Source: Clostridiaceae bacterium (GTDB lineage Bacteria; Bacillota; Clostridia; Oscillospirales; QAMX01). From it: DNA of 62,235 nt. The DNA lies in contig JAEDGJ010000001.1 of assembly GCA_016297585.1 (NCBI GenBank), positions 1-62,235 of the forward strand, written 5' to 3'. Every line of letters begins with the position of its first letter. Position 1 is the first letter of the stretch. Shown piece after piece: positions 41,414 through 49,702 of this stretch. A program made the translations under genes and the position numbers. The notes beneath the pieces were generated by a model, which saw only the letters and a program-made list of their open reading frames with translations, was not told where the DNA came from and did not search any database.

Positions 41414-42315
41414 CGTGGATCATCCCCGAGTCCCTTGACGGCGCGCGCGCCGACGTCGTGCTGTCGGCGCTGGGGGAGATGACCCGCAGCGCCGCGCAGA
41501 AGCTGCTGGACGCGGGAGCGGTGTGCGCGGACGGCAAAACTGCGGCAAAAAGCGCGAAGCTGCGTGCCGGAACGGCGCTTTCGGCGGAGATCCCGGAGCC
41601 CGCGCCCGCCGAGCCCGTGCCGCAGGACATCCCGCTCGACATCGTCTACGAGGACGGCGATGTGCTCGTCGTCAACAAGCCCGCGGGGCTGGTCGTCCAT
41701 CCCGCCGCGGGACATGAGGACGGCACGCTCGTCAACGCGCTGCTCTATCACTGCGGAGATACCCTCGGCGGCATCAACGGCGTGCTGCGTCCCGGCATCG
41801 TCCACCGCATCGACCGCGACACCTCGGGGCTGCTCGTCGTCGCCAAGAACGACGCCGCGATGGAGTCGCTCGCGCGGGAGCTCGCAGCGCATCACACCGA
41901 ACGCGTCTACGAGTGCATCGTGCGCGGCTGCCCCGATGACGAGGGAACGGTCGACGCGCCGGTCGGACGGCATCCGACCGACCGCAAGAAGATGGCCGTC
42001 AACTATAAAAACGGCAAGCCCGCCGTGACGCATTACCGGGTGCTGGAGCGCTTTGCGGGGTATTCCTACGTCGAGTGCCGGCTGGAGACGGGACGCACGC
42101 ATCAGATCCGCGTGCATATGGCGCATATCGGGCATCCGATCGTCGGCGATCCGGTGTACAATCCCGGCGGCGAAAGCTTCGGGCTGACGGGACAGTGCCT
42201 TCACGCCAAAACCCTCTGCTTCCGGCATCCGAAAACCGGAGAAATGCTGAAATTTACGTCCGAGCTGCCCGAAACGTTCCGAAAGCTCTTGACAAAGCTT
42301 CGCGGGCGGGTGTAA
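41410..42315 (+). CDS. rluD: RluD-type 23S rRNA pseudouridine synthase
   Basis: 301 residues from a GTG overlapping lspA by 4 bp. An S4-like N-terminal domain (about 10-70) precedes the catalytic domain with 'HRIDRDTSGLLVVAKN' (catalytic Asp) and 'ETGRTHQIRVHMAHIGHPIVGD'. The lspA-rluD pair is standard in Firmicutes. RluD or RluA specificity is not resolved. Confidence 0.94.
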   Translation: MTWIIPESLDGARADVVLSALGEMTRSAAQKLLDAGAVCADGKTAAKSAKLRAGTALSAEIPEPAPAEPVPQDIPLDIVYEDGDVLVVNKPAGLVVHPAAGHEDGTLVNALLYHCGDTLGGINGVLRPGIVHRIDRDTSGLLVVAKNDAAMESLARELAAHHTERVYECIVRGCPDDEGTVDAPVGRHPTDRKKMAVNYKNGKPAVTHYRVLERFAGYSYVECRLETGRTHQIRVHMAHIGHPIVGDPVYNPGGESFGLTGQCLHAKTLCFRHPKTGEMLKFTSELPETFRKLLTKLRGRV

Positions 42316-42361
42316 AATAAAAATGCAGAGATGTAACTGTGCAAAGGGTATAATGTAAAAA

Positions 42362-42455
42362 CCGGGGTGCTGGAGCGTATCCGGCTGAGACGGGAGCTGA
42401 CGCTGCTTCCGATACCGTGAACCTGATCCGGGTAATGCCGGCGTAGGAAGTTTTC
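42362..42455 (+). ncRNA. TPP riboswitch (THI element)
   Basis: GGGGTGCTGG (from 42364), CTGAGACGGG (about 42385), then CCGTGAACCTGATCCGGGTAATGCCGGCGTAGGAAG, which is the conserved 3' half of the aptamer, in two recognised pieces (42416-42433 and 42434-42450). The downstream hairpin 42488-42510 with a T7 run is the expression platform, so thiamine pyrophosphate should stop transcription of thiT. Confidence 0.95.
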
Positions 42456-42487
42456 GCTTTCCGTTTTCGAAGGATGAAAGGCGATGG

Positions 42488-42517
42488 AGCTGCGCCGTAT
42501 TTGCGCAGCTTTTTTTC
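42488..42517 (+). terminator. Riboswitch-controlled terminator
   Basis: 8-bp stem AGCTGCGC (42488-42495) with GCGCAGCT (42503-42510), then seven T, between the TPP aptamer and thiT. Confidence 0.88.
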
Positions 42518-42551
42518 TGACATTTCAAAACGAAAGGCGTGCTCTGATTCC

Positions 42552-43103
42552 ATGAAAAAGGAAAATTCCCTCGCTGCCCTGCGCAACCTCGTCGAAACCG
42601 CGCTCCTCATTGCCATCGCGTTCGCGCTCGGACGCGTCAAGCTCTTTACCATGCCCAACGGCGGCTCCGTGACGCCCGCCGCGATGCTGCCGCTGATTAT
42701 AATCGGCCTGCGCCGCGGTCCGAAATGGGGCTTTCTCGGCTGCATCGTCTACGGCATCCTCGACTTCATGCTCGACGGCGGCTTTGCGCTCAACCTCTGG
42801 TCCATTCTGCTCGATTACCTGCTTGCCTACGGCGCGCTCGGTGTTTCGGGCTTCTTCAAGGGTAAGAAAAACGGTGTCTGGATTGCGATGCCTGTCGCCG
42901 TTGCCGCGCGGTTCGTGTTTGTATTCCTCTCCGGCGTGACCGTCTGGGCGGATTACACCGCGTCCTCGTTCGGCGATATCTGGCTTTTCAGCCTGACCTA
43001 TCAGGCAAGCTACCTGCTGCCCGAGCTTGCGTTGATGTATGTAATCGCGTTTGCCATGCGTATGGCGTGGCCGCGGCTTCTTAATCCCGACGATGTGAGG
43101 TAA
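42552..43103 (+). CDS. thiT: Thiamine ECF transporter S-component
   Basis: 183 residues from the ATG at 42552, about six membrane helices. 'LFTMPNGGSVTPAAMLPL' and 'GPKWGFLGCIVYGILDF' match ThiT. Regulation by the TPP riboswitch supports thiamine as substrate. It needs the shared EcfAA'T module, not encoded here. Upstream frame to 42474 is riboswitch expression platform and is not coding. The ribosome-binding site is weak (AACGAAAGG, far from the ATG). Confidence 0.93.
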   Translation: MKKENSLAALRNLVETALLIAIAFALGRVKLFTMPNGGSVTPAAMLPLIIIGLRRGPKWGFLGCIVYGILDFMLDGGFALNLWSILLDYLLAYGALGVSGFFKGKKNGVWIAMPVAVAARFVFVFLSGVTVWADYTASSFGDIWLFSLTYQASYLLPELALMYVIAFAMRMAWPRLLNPDDVR

Positions 43104-43106
43104 ATC

Positions 43107-43748
43107 ATGTTTTCTCTGTCGCCACGTCTTGCGGCGGTCGCCCGGATGATTCCGCGCGGCGCGGCGCTGGCGGACATCGGGTCCGACCACGCGTACCTTC
43201 CCATTTATATGATTTCTCATGAGGCGGTCGCATCTGCGATCGCCTCAGACATAAGCGCCCCCTGCGTCGCCCGCGCAAAGGACAATGCCGGGCGGTACGG
43301 CGTCGCGGATCGCATCTCCTTCCGCTGCGCCGACGGGCTTTCCGGCATCCGCCCGGACGAGTGCGACACCGTCGTCATCGCCGGGATGGGCGGCGAGACG
43401 ATGGGCGCCATCCTTGAAGCGGCGCCGTGGGCGCTTGAGAAGCGCCTGATCCTGCAGCCCGCCTCCCGCGCGCCGTTTCTGCGGCGCTGGCTGTACGCGC
43501 ACGGCTGTGCGGTCGCGGAGGAAACCGCCGTCCGGGACTCGGGCAGGCTGTATCCGGTGCTCGCCGCGGCAAAGGGCGAGCCGCCGCGGGGGGAGCTTTT
43601 CGAATACGCCTCCCCCGCGCTGCTGTCCCATGCGGACGACCCGGACGTCCGCGCGTATCTCGAGCGAACGGCGGCGCTCCTCGAAAAAGAGGTCGGCCGC
43701 GATCACCGTGCGCTGACCGCCGCGCTCCGTGACGCGGCAAAAGGATGA
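43107..43748 (+). CDS. trmK: tRNA (adenine(22)-N1)-methyltransferase
   Basis: 213 residues. 'ARMIPRGAALADIGSDHAYLPI' is motif I of the TrmK family, 'AGMGGETMGAIL' is its NPPY-equivalent, and 'LQPASRAPFLRRWLYAHG' follows. Typical Firmicute gene order with the Nif3-like gene immediately downstream. Begins 3 bp after thiT. Confidence 0.94.
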   Translation: MFSLSPRLAAVARMIPRGAALADIGSDHAYLPIYMISHEAVASAIASDISAPCVARAKDNAGRYGVADRISFRCADGLSGIRPDECDTVVIAGMGGETMGAILEAAPWALEKRLILQPASRAPFLRRWLYAHGCAVAEETAVRDSGRLYPVLAAAKGEPPRGELFEYASPALLSHADDPDVRAYLERTAALLEKEVGRDHRALTAALRDAAKG

Positions 43749-43764
43749 AAGGAGTACGAATACG

Positions 43765-44523
43765 ATGAAAATGCAAGATATTTTCGACCGTCTGAATGAG
43801 TTTGCGCCCGTTTCGACGGCGATGGAATATGACAACCCCGGCTTCCTTGTCGGAAACCCGGACGACGAGGTCACGGGCATCCTCGCGGCGCTCGACTGTA
43901 CTCCCGACGTCATCGCCGAGGCCGTGACACGGCGCGCAAACCTGATCGTGACCCATCATCCGGTGATCTTCAAGCCCCTGTCGAAGATCGTCGCCGGCAC
44001 CCTCGACGGCGACCGCGTCCGCGCGCTGGTCTCCGCCGGCATCTCCGTCATTTCCATGCACACGAACCTCGACCGCGCGGCGGGCGGCGTCAACGACTGC
44101 ATGGCCGACCGGCTCTCCCTGCGCAATGTGCGCCTGCTTCCCGGCGGCGAGGGGATGGGACGGATGGGCGAGCTGCCCGCGCCGATGGAAACCGACGCGT
44201 TCCTGAATCACGTCAAGGCGTCCCTCGACGTCGAGACCGTCCGCGTGACCCGCGTCGAAGGGCGCGTCCTGACGGTCGCCGTCGGCGGCGGCTCCTGCGC
44301 GGATTTCCTGAACGCCGCCCATGCCGCGGGCTGCGACGCGTTCGTCACCGCCGAGGTCAAGCACAAGCAGTTCATCGAAGCCGCCCATCTCGGGCTGCTG
44401 CTCGTCGACGCGACGCACTACGGCACCGAAAACGTCGTTGTCCGGCCGCTTGCCGACCGGCTGCGCGCGATGTACCCGGGCGTCAGCGTCGCGGAGACCG
44501 TGAATCCCGTCCGCTTTTTCTGA
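43765..44523 (+). CDS. Nif3-like dinuclear metal centre hexameric protein
   Basis: 252 residues from the ATG at 43765 (AAAGGAG upstream). 'MEYDNPGFLVGNPDDEV', 'LIVTHHPVIFKPLSKI' with the His-His metal ligands, 'SMHTNLDRAAGGVND' and the final 'LLLVDATHYGTEN' are the conserved blocks. Function in the family (GTP cyclohydrolase I type 2-like) is not firmly known. Follows trmK by 16 bp. Confidence 0.94.
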   Translation: MKMQDIFDRLNEFAPVSTAMEYDNPGFLVGNPDDEVTGILAALDCTPDVIAEAVTRRANLIVTHHPVIFKPLSKIVAGTLDGDRVRALVSAGISVISMHTNLDRAAGGVNDCMADRLSLRNVRLLPGGEGMGRMGELPAPMETDAFLNHVKASLDVETVRVTRVEGRVLTVAVGGGSCADFLNAAHAAGCDAFVTAEVKHKQFIEAAHLGLLLVDATHYGTENVVVRPLADRLRAMYPGVSVAETVNPVRFF

Positions 44524-44547
44524 TAAAACGTAAGATCGGAGCCGCCT

Positions 44548-46275
44548 ATGGCCTTTGACGCAATCTGCCTGCGCGCCGTCCTCGCGGAGCTCTCTCCCGC
44601 GCTGACCGGCGCGAAAATCGATAAGGTGCAGCAGCCCTCGTCGGATACCCTGTTTTTTGCCGTGCGCACGCATCAGGGCAACCGCCGCCTGCTCGTCAAC
44701 ACCGGCGCGCATGCCCCGCGCATCCAGTTTACGGACACCATCCGCGAAAATCCCGCGCAGCCGCCGATGTTCTGCATGCTCCTGCGCAAATATCTCGTCG
44801 GCGCGAGGATCGCCGAGGTTTCGCAGCCCGGCGGCGACCGCGTCGCGCGGCTGGAGCTTCTGTGCACCGACGAGCTCGGGGACAGCGCGCGGCGTTCCCT
44901 CGTTATCGAGCTGATGGGACGCTACGCAAACGTCATCCTGCTCGACTCCGAGGGCGTGATCGTCGACTGCCTCCGCCGCGTCGACGCCGACATGAGTCCC
45001 GTCCGCCAGCTTCTGCCGGGGCTTTATTACCGTCCCCCGGCGCTGTTTGACAAGCTTTCCCTCGAGGATTCCGACGACGAGCGCACAGAGGCGCTTCTGC
45101 GCACGGCGGAAAAGCCGGACGACAAGTTCCTGCTTTCTCATTTCGCGTGGCTATCGCCGCTCGTCTGCCGCGAGCTTGCCGCGCGGGCGCACGGCAGCGC
45201 GCTGCTGCTCGGGCGCGAGGTCGCCGCCCTGCGGAAAGACGTGCTCGAAAACCGCTATACACCCACGATGGTGCTCGAGAGCCGCCGCGACGCTTACGGA
45301 CGCGAAACGAAGGTCTGCGTCGACTACAGCTACCTGCCGGTCACCCAGTACGGCGCGCTGCGCGAAACGCGGGTCTTCGCGAGCTTTTCCGAGATGCTCG
45401 ACGCGTTCTACGCGGCGCGTGAGGCCGAGGAGCATCGCGCGCAGCGGACGCAGGGGGTGCGCAAGGTCGTCTCCGGCGCGCGCGCGAAGCTCGTCAAAAA
45501 GCTTGCCGCGCAGAAGCAGGAGCAGGCCTCGGCGGAGGACCGCGAAAAGTACCGCCGCGCGGGCGACCTCATCATGGCGAACATCTGGAAGCTGTCCCGC
45601 GGCATGCAGGAGGCCGTCGTGACCGATTACATGACGGAGGGCTGTCCCGAGGTCAAGATCCGGCTCGACCCGCGGTATTCCCCGCAGGACAACGCGCAGA
45701 AGCAGTATAAGGCCTATGCCCGCGCCAAGCGTGCCGAGGAGATGCTCAAAAAGATGATCGCCGAGGGCGAGGAGGAGCTCGTCTACCTCGACAGCGTGCT
45801 CGACGCGCTGACCCGGTGCGATTCCGAGGCCGAGCTCGCCGCGATCCGCACGGAGCTCGCCGCGAACGGCTATGCGTCCCAGAAATGGGCGGCATCCGGC
45901 AAAAAACAGCGCGAAAAGCCCGTCGCGCCGCTGCATTACGAGGCGCCGGACGGGTTTGACGTCTATGTCGGCCGCAACAACGTCCAGAACGAGCAGCTCA
46001 CGCTGAAGACCGCCGCGAAAACCGACTGGTGGTTCCATGTCCAGAAGGCGGCGGGCGCGCACGTCATCCTCTCCTGCGAGGGACGCGTGCCTTCGGACGC
46101 CGTACTGGAATACGCGGCGCGGCTTGCGGCGCGGCATTCCTCCGCGTCCGGCGGCGGACTCGTCGCCGTCGACTATACGCAGATCCGCAATGTCCGCAAG
46201 CAGCCCGGCGGCAAGACCGGCATGGTGCTGTACGTCAGCTACAAAACCGCCTATGTGCAGCCCGCGGAGGATTGA
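44548..46275 (+). CDS. rqcH: RqcH, ribosome-quality-control NFACT protein
   Basis: 575 residues. NFACT-N domain (about 1-180), helix-hairpin-helix region, a long coiled coil (about 290-430, Lys/Glu/Ala-rich), and the NFACT-R domain with 'VYVGRNNVQNEQL' and 'KTDWWFHVQKAAGAHVIL'. Known: RqcH recruits tRNA-Ala to stalled 50S-peptidyl-tRNA complexes and adds alanine tails. Formerly called fibronectin-binding protein A. Follows the Nif3-like gene by 24 bp. Confidence 0.95.
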   Translation: MAFDAICLRAVLAELSPALTGAKIDKVQQPSSDTLFFAVRTHQGNRRLLVNTGAHAPRIQFTDTIRENPAQPPMFCMLLRKYLVGARIAEVSQPGGDRVARLELLCTDELGDSARRSLVIELMGRYANVILLDSEGVIVDCLRRVDADMSPVRQLLPGLYYRPPALFDKLSLEDSDDERTEALLRTAEKPDDKFLLSHFAWLSPLVCRELAARAHGSALLLGREVAALRKDVLENRYTPTMVLESRRDAYGRETKVCVDYSYLPVTQYGALRETRVFASFSEMLDAFYAAREAEEHRAQRTQGVRKVVSGARAKLVKKLAAQKQEQASAEDREKYRRAGDLIMANIWKLSRGMQEAVVTDYMTEGCPEVKIRLDPRYSPQDNAQKQYKAYARAKRAEEMLKKMIAEGEEELVYLDSVLDALTRCDSEAELAAIRTELAANGYASQKWAASGKKQREKPVAPLHYEAPDGFDVYVGRNNVQNEQLTLKTAAKTDWWFHVQKAAGAHVILSCEGRVPSDAVLEYAARLAARHSSASGGGLVAVDYTQIRNVRKQPGGKTGMVLYVSYKTAYVQPAED

Positions 46276-46314
46276 CCGCTTTTTGCGGAAACGGACAGGA
46301 AGGACGAATGCCTT

Positions 46315-46734
46315 TTGGAACACAGATGCCTTGAACCGCGCGCGCTGGCGGCCCTGTCGGCGCTGGCGCTGGCGCATGTCGGCGACGCGGTCTATGAATT
46401 GTATGTACGCGGCGAGCTGGCTTCAAGCGGGCTGTATTCCGTAAAGGAGCTGCACCGCGCCACCGTTTCCCTCGTCTGCGCGTCCGCACAGGCCGCCGCG
46501 ATGGAGAAGATCCTGCCCGTTTTATCGGAGGAGGAGCTTGCGGTATACAAACGCGGGCGCAACGCCGATCTGCACCGCATTCCCCACGGCGCGTCCGCCG
46601 TCGAATACGCCCGGGCGACCGGGCTCGAGGCGCTGTTCGGGTGGCTGTATCTCGCCGGACGGGAAGCGCGTGCCGACGAGCTGTTCGCGCGGATCGCCGC
46701 GAAGGAGGAGGAGCCGTATGGAAAGGACGCCTGA
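46315..46734 (+). CDS. mrnC: Mini-ribonuclease III
   Basis: 139 residues from a TTG start with AGGAAGG 11-12 bases upstream; the ATGs nearby are in another frame. The RNase III-like core has 'LAHVGDAVYELYVR' and 'GRNADLHRIPHGASAVEYARAT', then 'EALFGWLYLAGRE'. Processes 23S rRNA ends. The double-stranded RNA-binding domain is absent, as is normal. Overlaps the next gene by 17 bp. Confidence 0.92.
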   Translation: MEHRCLEPRALAALSALALAHVGDAVYELYVRGELASSGLYSVKELHRATVSLVCASAQAAAMEKILPVLSEEELAVYKRGRNADLHRIPHGASAVEYARATGLEALFGWLYLAGREARADELFARIAAKEEEPYGKDA

Positions 46735-47623
46735 CGTGCTGTCGGAGAAGTGCATCCGGGAAGCGGACCGGTATGCGGGGCTTGGCCGGTATCTGGAGCC
46801 GGCGCTTGCCGCCGCTGCGGAGATCCGGGAAAACGCGGCGCTTTCGGCGTATACCGCCGCGCTTGCGGACGCCATGCGCGACCGGGAACGCTTCGTACAG
46901 GACCTCCGGACGGTGCGGTTTCCGCAGCCGGAGCCGGGAAAGAGCACGCTGGCCTGCGATTTCATCCCGGTGCTTGCGCTGCTGACGCAGCTTGCGCCGT
47001 CCGTTGAGCGGATGCGCGCCCGGCAGATCCCCGAGGACGTGATCGCCGCGTCGCTGGAAAACACGCGGGAATGCCTGCGCGTCTTTGAGCGCCGCTACGG
47101 GCGTCCCGGGATGGACATGCACTATTTCGGCTGGTCCCAGGGCTTTCTCGATGCGCGGATCCTGCGCATCGGCAGCCTCGAATTTGAGGCGGTGCCCCGC
47201 TTCGGCTCGGCGATGACGCTGCCCGACCGCACGGTCGGCCCGGACGAGCCCGTCATCGGCGTCCACATCCCCGCGGGCGCGGACATTTCCCATGCGGCGC
47301 GTCACGCCGCCTATGCCCGGGCAAGGGAGATCTTTGAGCGGAGCTTCCCGGAGACCCGGTTCCGGGGCTTTGCCTGTTGGTCGTGGCTGATGGACCCGCA
47401 GCTTGCAGAGCTTCTGCCCGGCTCGAAGATCGCCGCGTTCCAGGGCGAGTTTATCCGCTGCCCGGAGCACTGGGAAAGCGACGCGGTCTTTGAATATGTG
47501 TTCCCAGATCCCGTTTCGTCCCCGGAGGAGCTGCCCGAAGACACGACGCTCGAGCGCCGCCTGAAGGCGCATTATCTCGGCGGAAAACGAATCGACGAAA
47601 TGTGCGGGTTTATCCCGTTTTGA
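46718..47623 (+). CDS. Acyltransferase-domain protein (GNAT-like C-terminal)
   Basis: 301 residues from the ATG at 46718 (GAAGGAGGAGG just upstream; earlier open codons overlap mrnC). 'IGVHIPAGADISHAARHAAYARAREIF' and 'FRGFACWSWLMDPQLAELLPGSKIAAF' are in the order of a family annotated as acyltransferase-domain/DUF5596 proteins. The substrate is unknown. Overlap with mrnC by 17 bp suggests translational coupling, though a link with RNA processing would be inference. N-terminal 120 residues are helical and unassigned. Confidence 0.75.
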   Translation: MERTPDVLSEKCIREADRYAGLGRYLEPALAAAAEIRENAALSAYTAALADAMRDRERFVQDLRTVRFPQPEPGKSTLACDFIPVLALLTQLAPSVERMRARQIPEDVIAASLENTRECLRVFERRYGRPGMDMHYFGWSQGFLDARILRIGSLEFEAVPRFGSAMTLPDRTVGPDEPVIGVHIPAGADISHAARHAAYARAREIFERSFPETRFRGFACWSWLMDPQLAELLPGSKIAAFQGEFIRCPEHWESDAVFEYVFPDPVSSPEELPEDTTLERRLKAHYLGGKRIDEMCGFIPF

Positions 47624-47647
47624 CGCGATTGCAGGAGGATTTTTTTG

Positions 47648-48142
47648 ATGAATACCAGACCGGATAAGGACAATTATTACCTCGACATCGCCCAGACCGT
47701 CGCCGAACGCTGCACCTGTCTGCGCCGGCACTACGGCGCGATCATCGTCAAGGAGGATTCCATCGTTTCGACCGGCTACGTCGGCGCGCCCAGAGGCCGC
47801 AAAAACTGCACCGATCTCGGCTACTGCTCCCGTGAGAAGTTCGAGATCCCGCGCGGCGAACGGTACGAGATGTGCCGCTCCGTCCACGCGGAGACCAACG
47901 CCATTATCGCCGCCTCCCGCGAAGAAATGATCGGCGCGACGCTCTATCTCGTCGGCATCGAGGTCAAAACCGGCAAGGTGATGACCGACGCGATGAGCTG
48001 CATGATGTGCAAGCGCCAGATCATCAACGCCGGCATCTCCCGTGTCGTCGTCCGCCGTCCGGAGGGCAAATTCGTCACCGTGGACGTTCAGAAGGAATGG
48101 ATTGAAAACGACGACTCGCTTTCCGGCAAGTTCGGATACTGA
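47648..48142 (+). CDS. dCMP deaminase family protein (ComEB-like)
   Basis: 164 residues. Zinc site: 'SVHAETNAII' (His, Glu proton shuttle) and 'MSCMMCKRQIINAGI' (two Cys). 'GYVGAPRGRKNCTDLGYCSRE' is the family loop with further Cys residues. Deaminates dCMP to dUMP for thymidylate, or acts in competence as ComEB. GCAGGAGG precedes the ATG. Its 3' end overlaps the convergent ABC ATPase gene by 55 bp. Confidence 0.92.
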   Translation: MNTRPDKDNYYLDIAQTVAERCTCLRRHYGAIIVKEDSIVSTGYVGAPRGRKNCTDLGYCSREKFEIPRGERYEMCRSVHAETNAIIAASREEMIGATLYLVGIEVKTGKVMTDAMSCMMCKRQIINAGISRVVVRRPEGKFVTVDVQKEWIENDDSLSGKFGY

Positions 48143-48801
48143 CCGGCAAGCTTTCCCTGCTCCAGCACGATCTGCCGTCCGGCGCGTTCGGCGACGCTGC
48201 GGTCGTGCGTGATCAGCACCACGGTTTTTCCGCGTTCGTGGAAGCTTTCCAGCAGTTCGAGAATCTGCTCCGTGCTTTTCGGGTCCAGATTGCCCGTCGG
48301 CTCGTCCGCGAGAAGCAGCGACGGCGACGCCGCGATGGCGCGGGCGACGGCGACGCGCTGCTGCTGGCCGCCGGAAAGCTCCGACGGGCGGTGCGCGCTC
48401 CGGTCGGCAAGCCCCACCGCCTCCAGCGCGTCGTACGCGAGCTGACGGCGCCGCGCGGGGGGCAGTCCCCGGAACGCGAGCGGCAGCTCCACGTTCTCCA
48501 GCGCCGTACAGTACGGCAGCAGGTTGAAGCTCTGGAACACAAAGCCGATCTCCTGGTTCCGCAGCGCGGCACGCCCGGTTTTCCCAAGCCGGGTGCAGTC
48601 CGTGCCGCCGAACCGGTACCGCCCGGCGCTCGGAAGATCCAGACAGCCCAGAATGTGCATCAGCGTGGATTTTCCGGAGCCGGAGCGTCCCACGACGGCG
48701 GCAAACTCCCCTTTTTCGATCGTCAGATCGACGCCGTCCAGCGCCCGCACCTCGCCGGCGCTCGTCCGGTAGATTTTTGAGATTCCCTGTAATTGCAGCA
48801 T
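48088..48801 (-). CDS. MacB/LolD-type ABC ATPase without a neighbouring permease
   Basis: 237 residues from the ATG at 48801. Walker A 'GRSGSGKST', 'FVFQSFNLLPYCTALENVELPL', signature 'LSGGQQQR', Walker B 'LLLADEPTGNLD' and 'LITHDRSV' are intact. This type partners FtsX/MacB-like permeases, often for antimicrobial peptide export, but none lies nearby. The last 55 bp are antisense to the dCMP deaminase gene; the C-terminal 'YPNLPESESSFSIHSF' may be an extended tail. GACGCGGGAT precedes the start. Confidence 0.88.
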   Translation of the reverse strand: MLQLQGISKIYRTSAGEVRALDGVDLTIEKGEFAAVVGRSGSGKSTLMHILGCLDLPSAGRYRFGGTDCTRLGKTGRAALRNQEIGFVFQSFNLLPYCTALENVELPLAFRGLPPARRRQLAYDALEAVGLADRSAHRPSELSGGQQQRVAVARAIAASPSLLLADEPTGNLDPKSTEQILELLESFHERGKTVVLITHDRSVAERAGRQIVLEQGKLAGQYPNLPESESSFSIHSF

Positions 48802-48895
48802 ATCCCGCGTCCCCCTTTTTGCGACTGCGTTTAGTATGCCCCGAACAGGGAGGAACGATAACCCGATTCCACATGAAAAAGGAAGCATTTTCACT

Positions 48896-49702
48896 ATGGC
48901 AGACTACCGTATCATCGACGTGCATACCCACATCTTCCCCGAAAAAATCGCCGCCAAGGCCGTGGCCTCCATCGGCGAGTTCTACAATCTCCCGATGACC
49001 GGCACCGCGCTGGCTTCCGACCTCGACCGCGAGGAACGCGCGCACGGCGTCGAAAGAAATCTCATATTCTCGACGGCTACCACCCCCCATCAGGCGGCGA
49101 GCATCAACAGCTTCATCCATGAGCAGTGCGTGCAGTACCCGGCTTTCATCGGCTTCGGCACGCTGCATCCCGAGATGGACGGCCCCTTTGCCGAGATCGA
49201 GCGCATCTGCGCGCTCGGGCTCCGCGGCGTCAAATTCCATCCCGATTTCCAGAATTTCGACATCGACGACGGGCGCATGATTCCCGTTTACCGCCGCATC
49301 GCCGAGTATCATCTGCCGGTTCTGTTCCATATGGGGGACCTCCGGTATGACCATTCGCATCCCGAGCGGCTTGCGCGGGTGCTCGACAAAATTCCGGAGC
49401 TGCGCGTGATCGCCGCGCACTTCGGCGGCTACTCCGTCTGGGACGAGGCGGTGCGGCTGCTCGCGGGCAGTCAGGCGTATTACGACACCTCCAGCTCGCT
49501 GATGTTCCTCGAGCCCGCCCATGTCCGCGATCTGATCGACGCGCTCGGCACGGATCGGATGCTCTTCGGCACCGATTTTCCGATGTGGAAGATCGGCGAG
49601 GAGCTCGATCGCTTCTTTGCGCTGGGGCTTTCCGAGGAGGATAACCGCAAAATCCTCGCCGGGAACTTCCTGCGCGCGTTTCCGGAAATGACCGGCGTAT
49701 GA
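48896..49702 (+). CDS. Amidohydrolase-2 family protein (metal-dependent TIM barrel)
   Basis: 268 residues from the ATG at 48896, chosen because AAAAAGGAAG is 11 bases upstream. 'IIDVHTHIFPEKIA' has the His-x-His pair, 'VKFHPDFQNF' a central Lys and His, 'VLFHMGD', 'VIAAHFGG' and 'LFGTDFPMWK' the later His and Asp metal ligands, in the order of the family. Likely a cytoplasmic hydrolase or decarboxylase with unknown substrate. The MBL gene starts inside its stop codon. Confidence 0.9.
   Translation: MADYRIIDVHTHIFPEKIAAKAVASIGEFYNLPMTGTALASDLDREERAHGVERNLIFSTATTPHQAASINSFIHEQCVQYPAFIGFGTLHPEMDGPFAEIERICALGLRGVKFHPDFQNFDIDDGRMIPVYRRIAEYHLPVLFHMGDLRYDHSHPERLARVLDKIPELRVIAAHFGGYSVWDEAVRLLAGSQAYYDTSSSLMFLEPAHVRDLIDALGTDRMLFGTDFPMWKIGEELDRFFALGLSEEDNRKILAGNFLRAFPEMTGV

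Noticed and set aside
48836..48895. 20-codon N-terminal extension of the amidohydrolase from 48836
   Set aside because: The extra residues are not conserved-looking, and a ribosome-binding site is well placed for the ATG at 48896.
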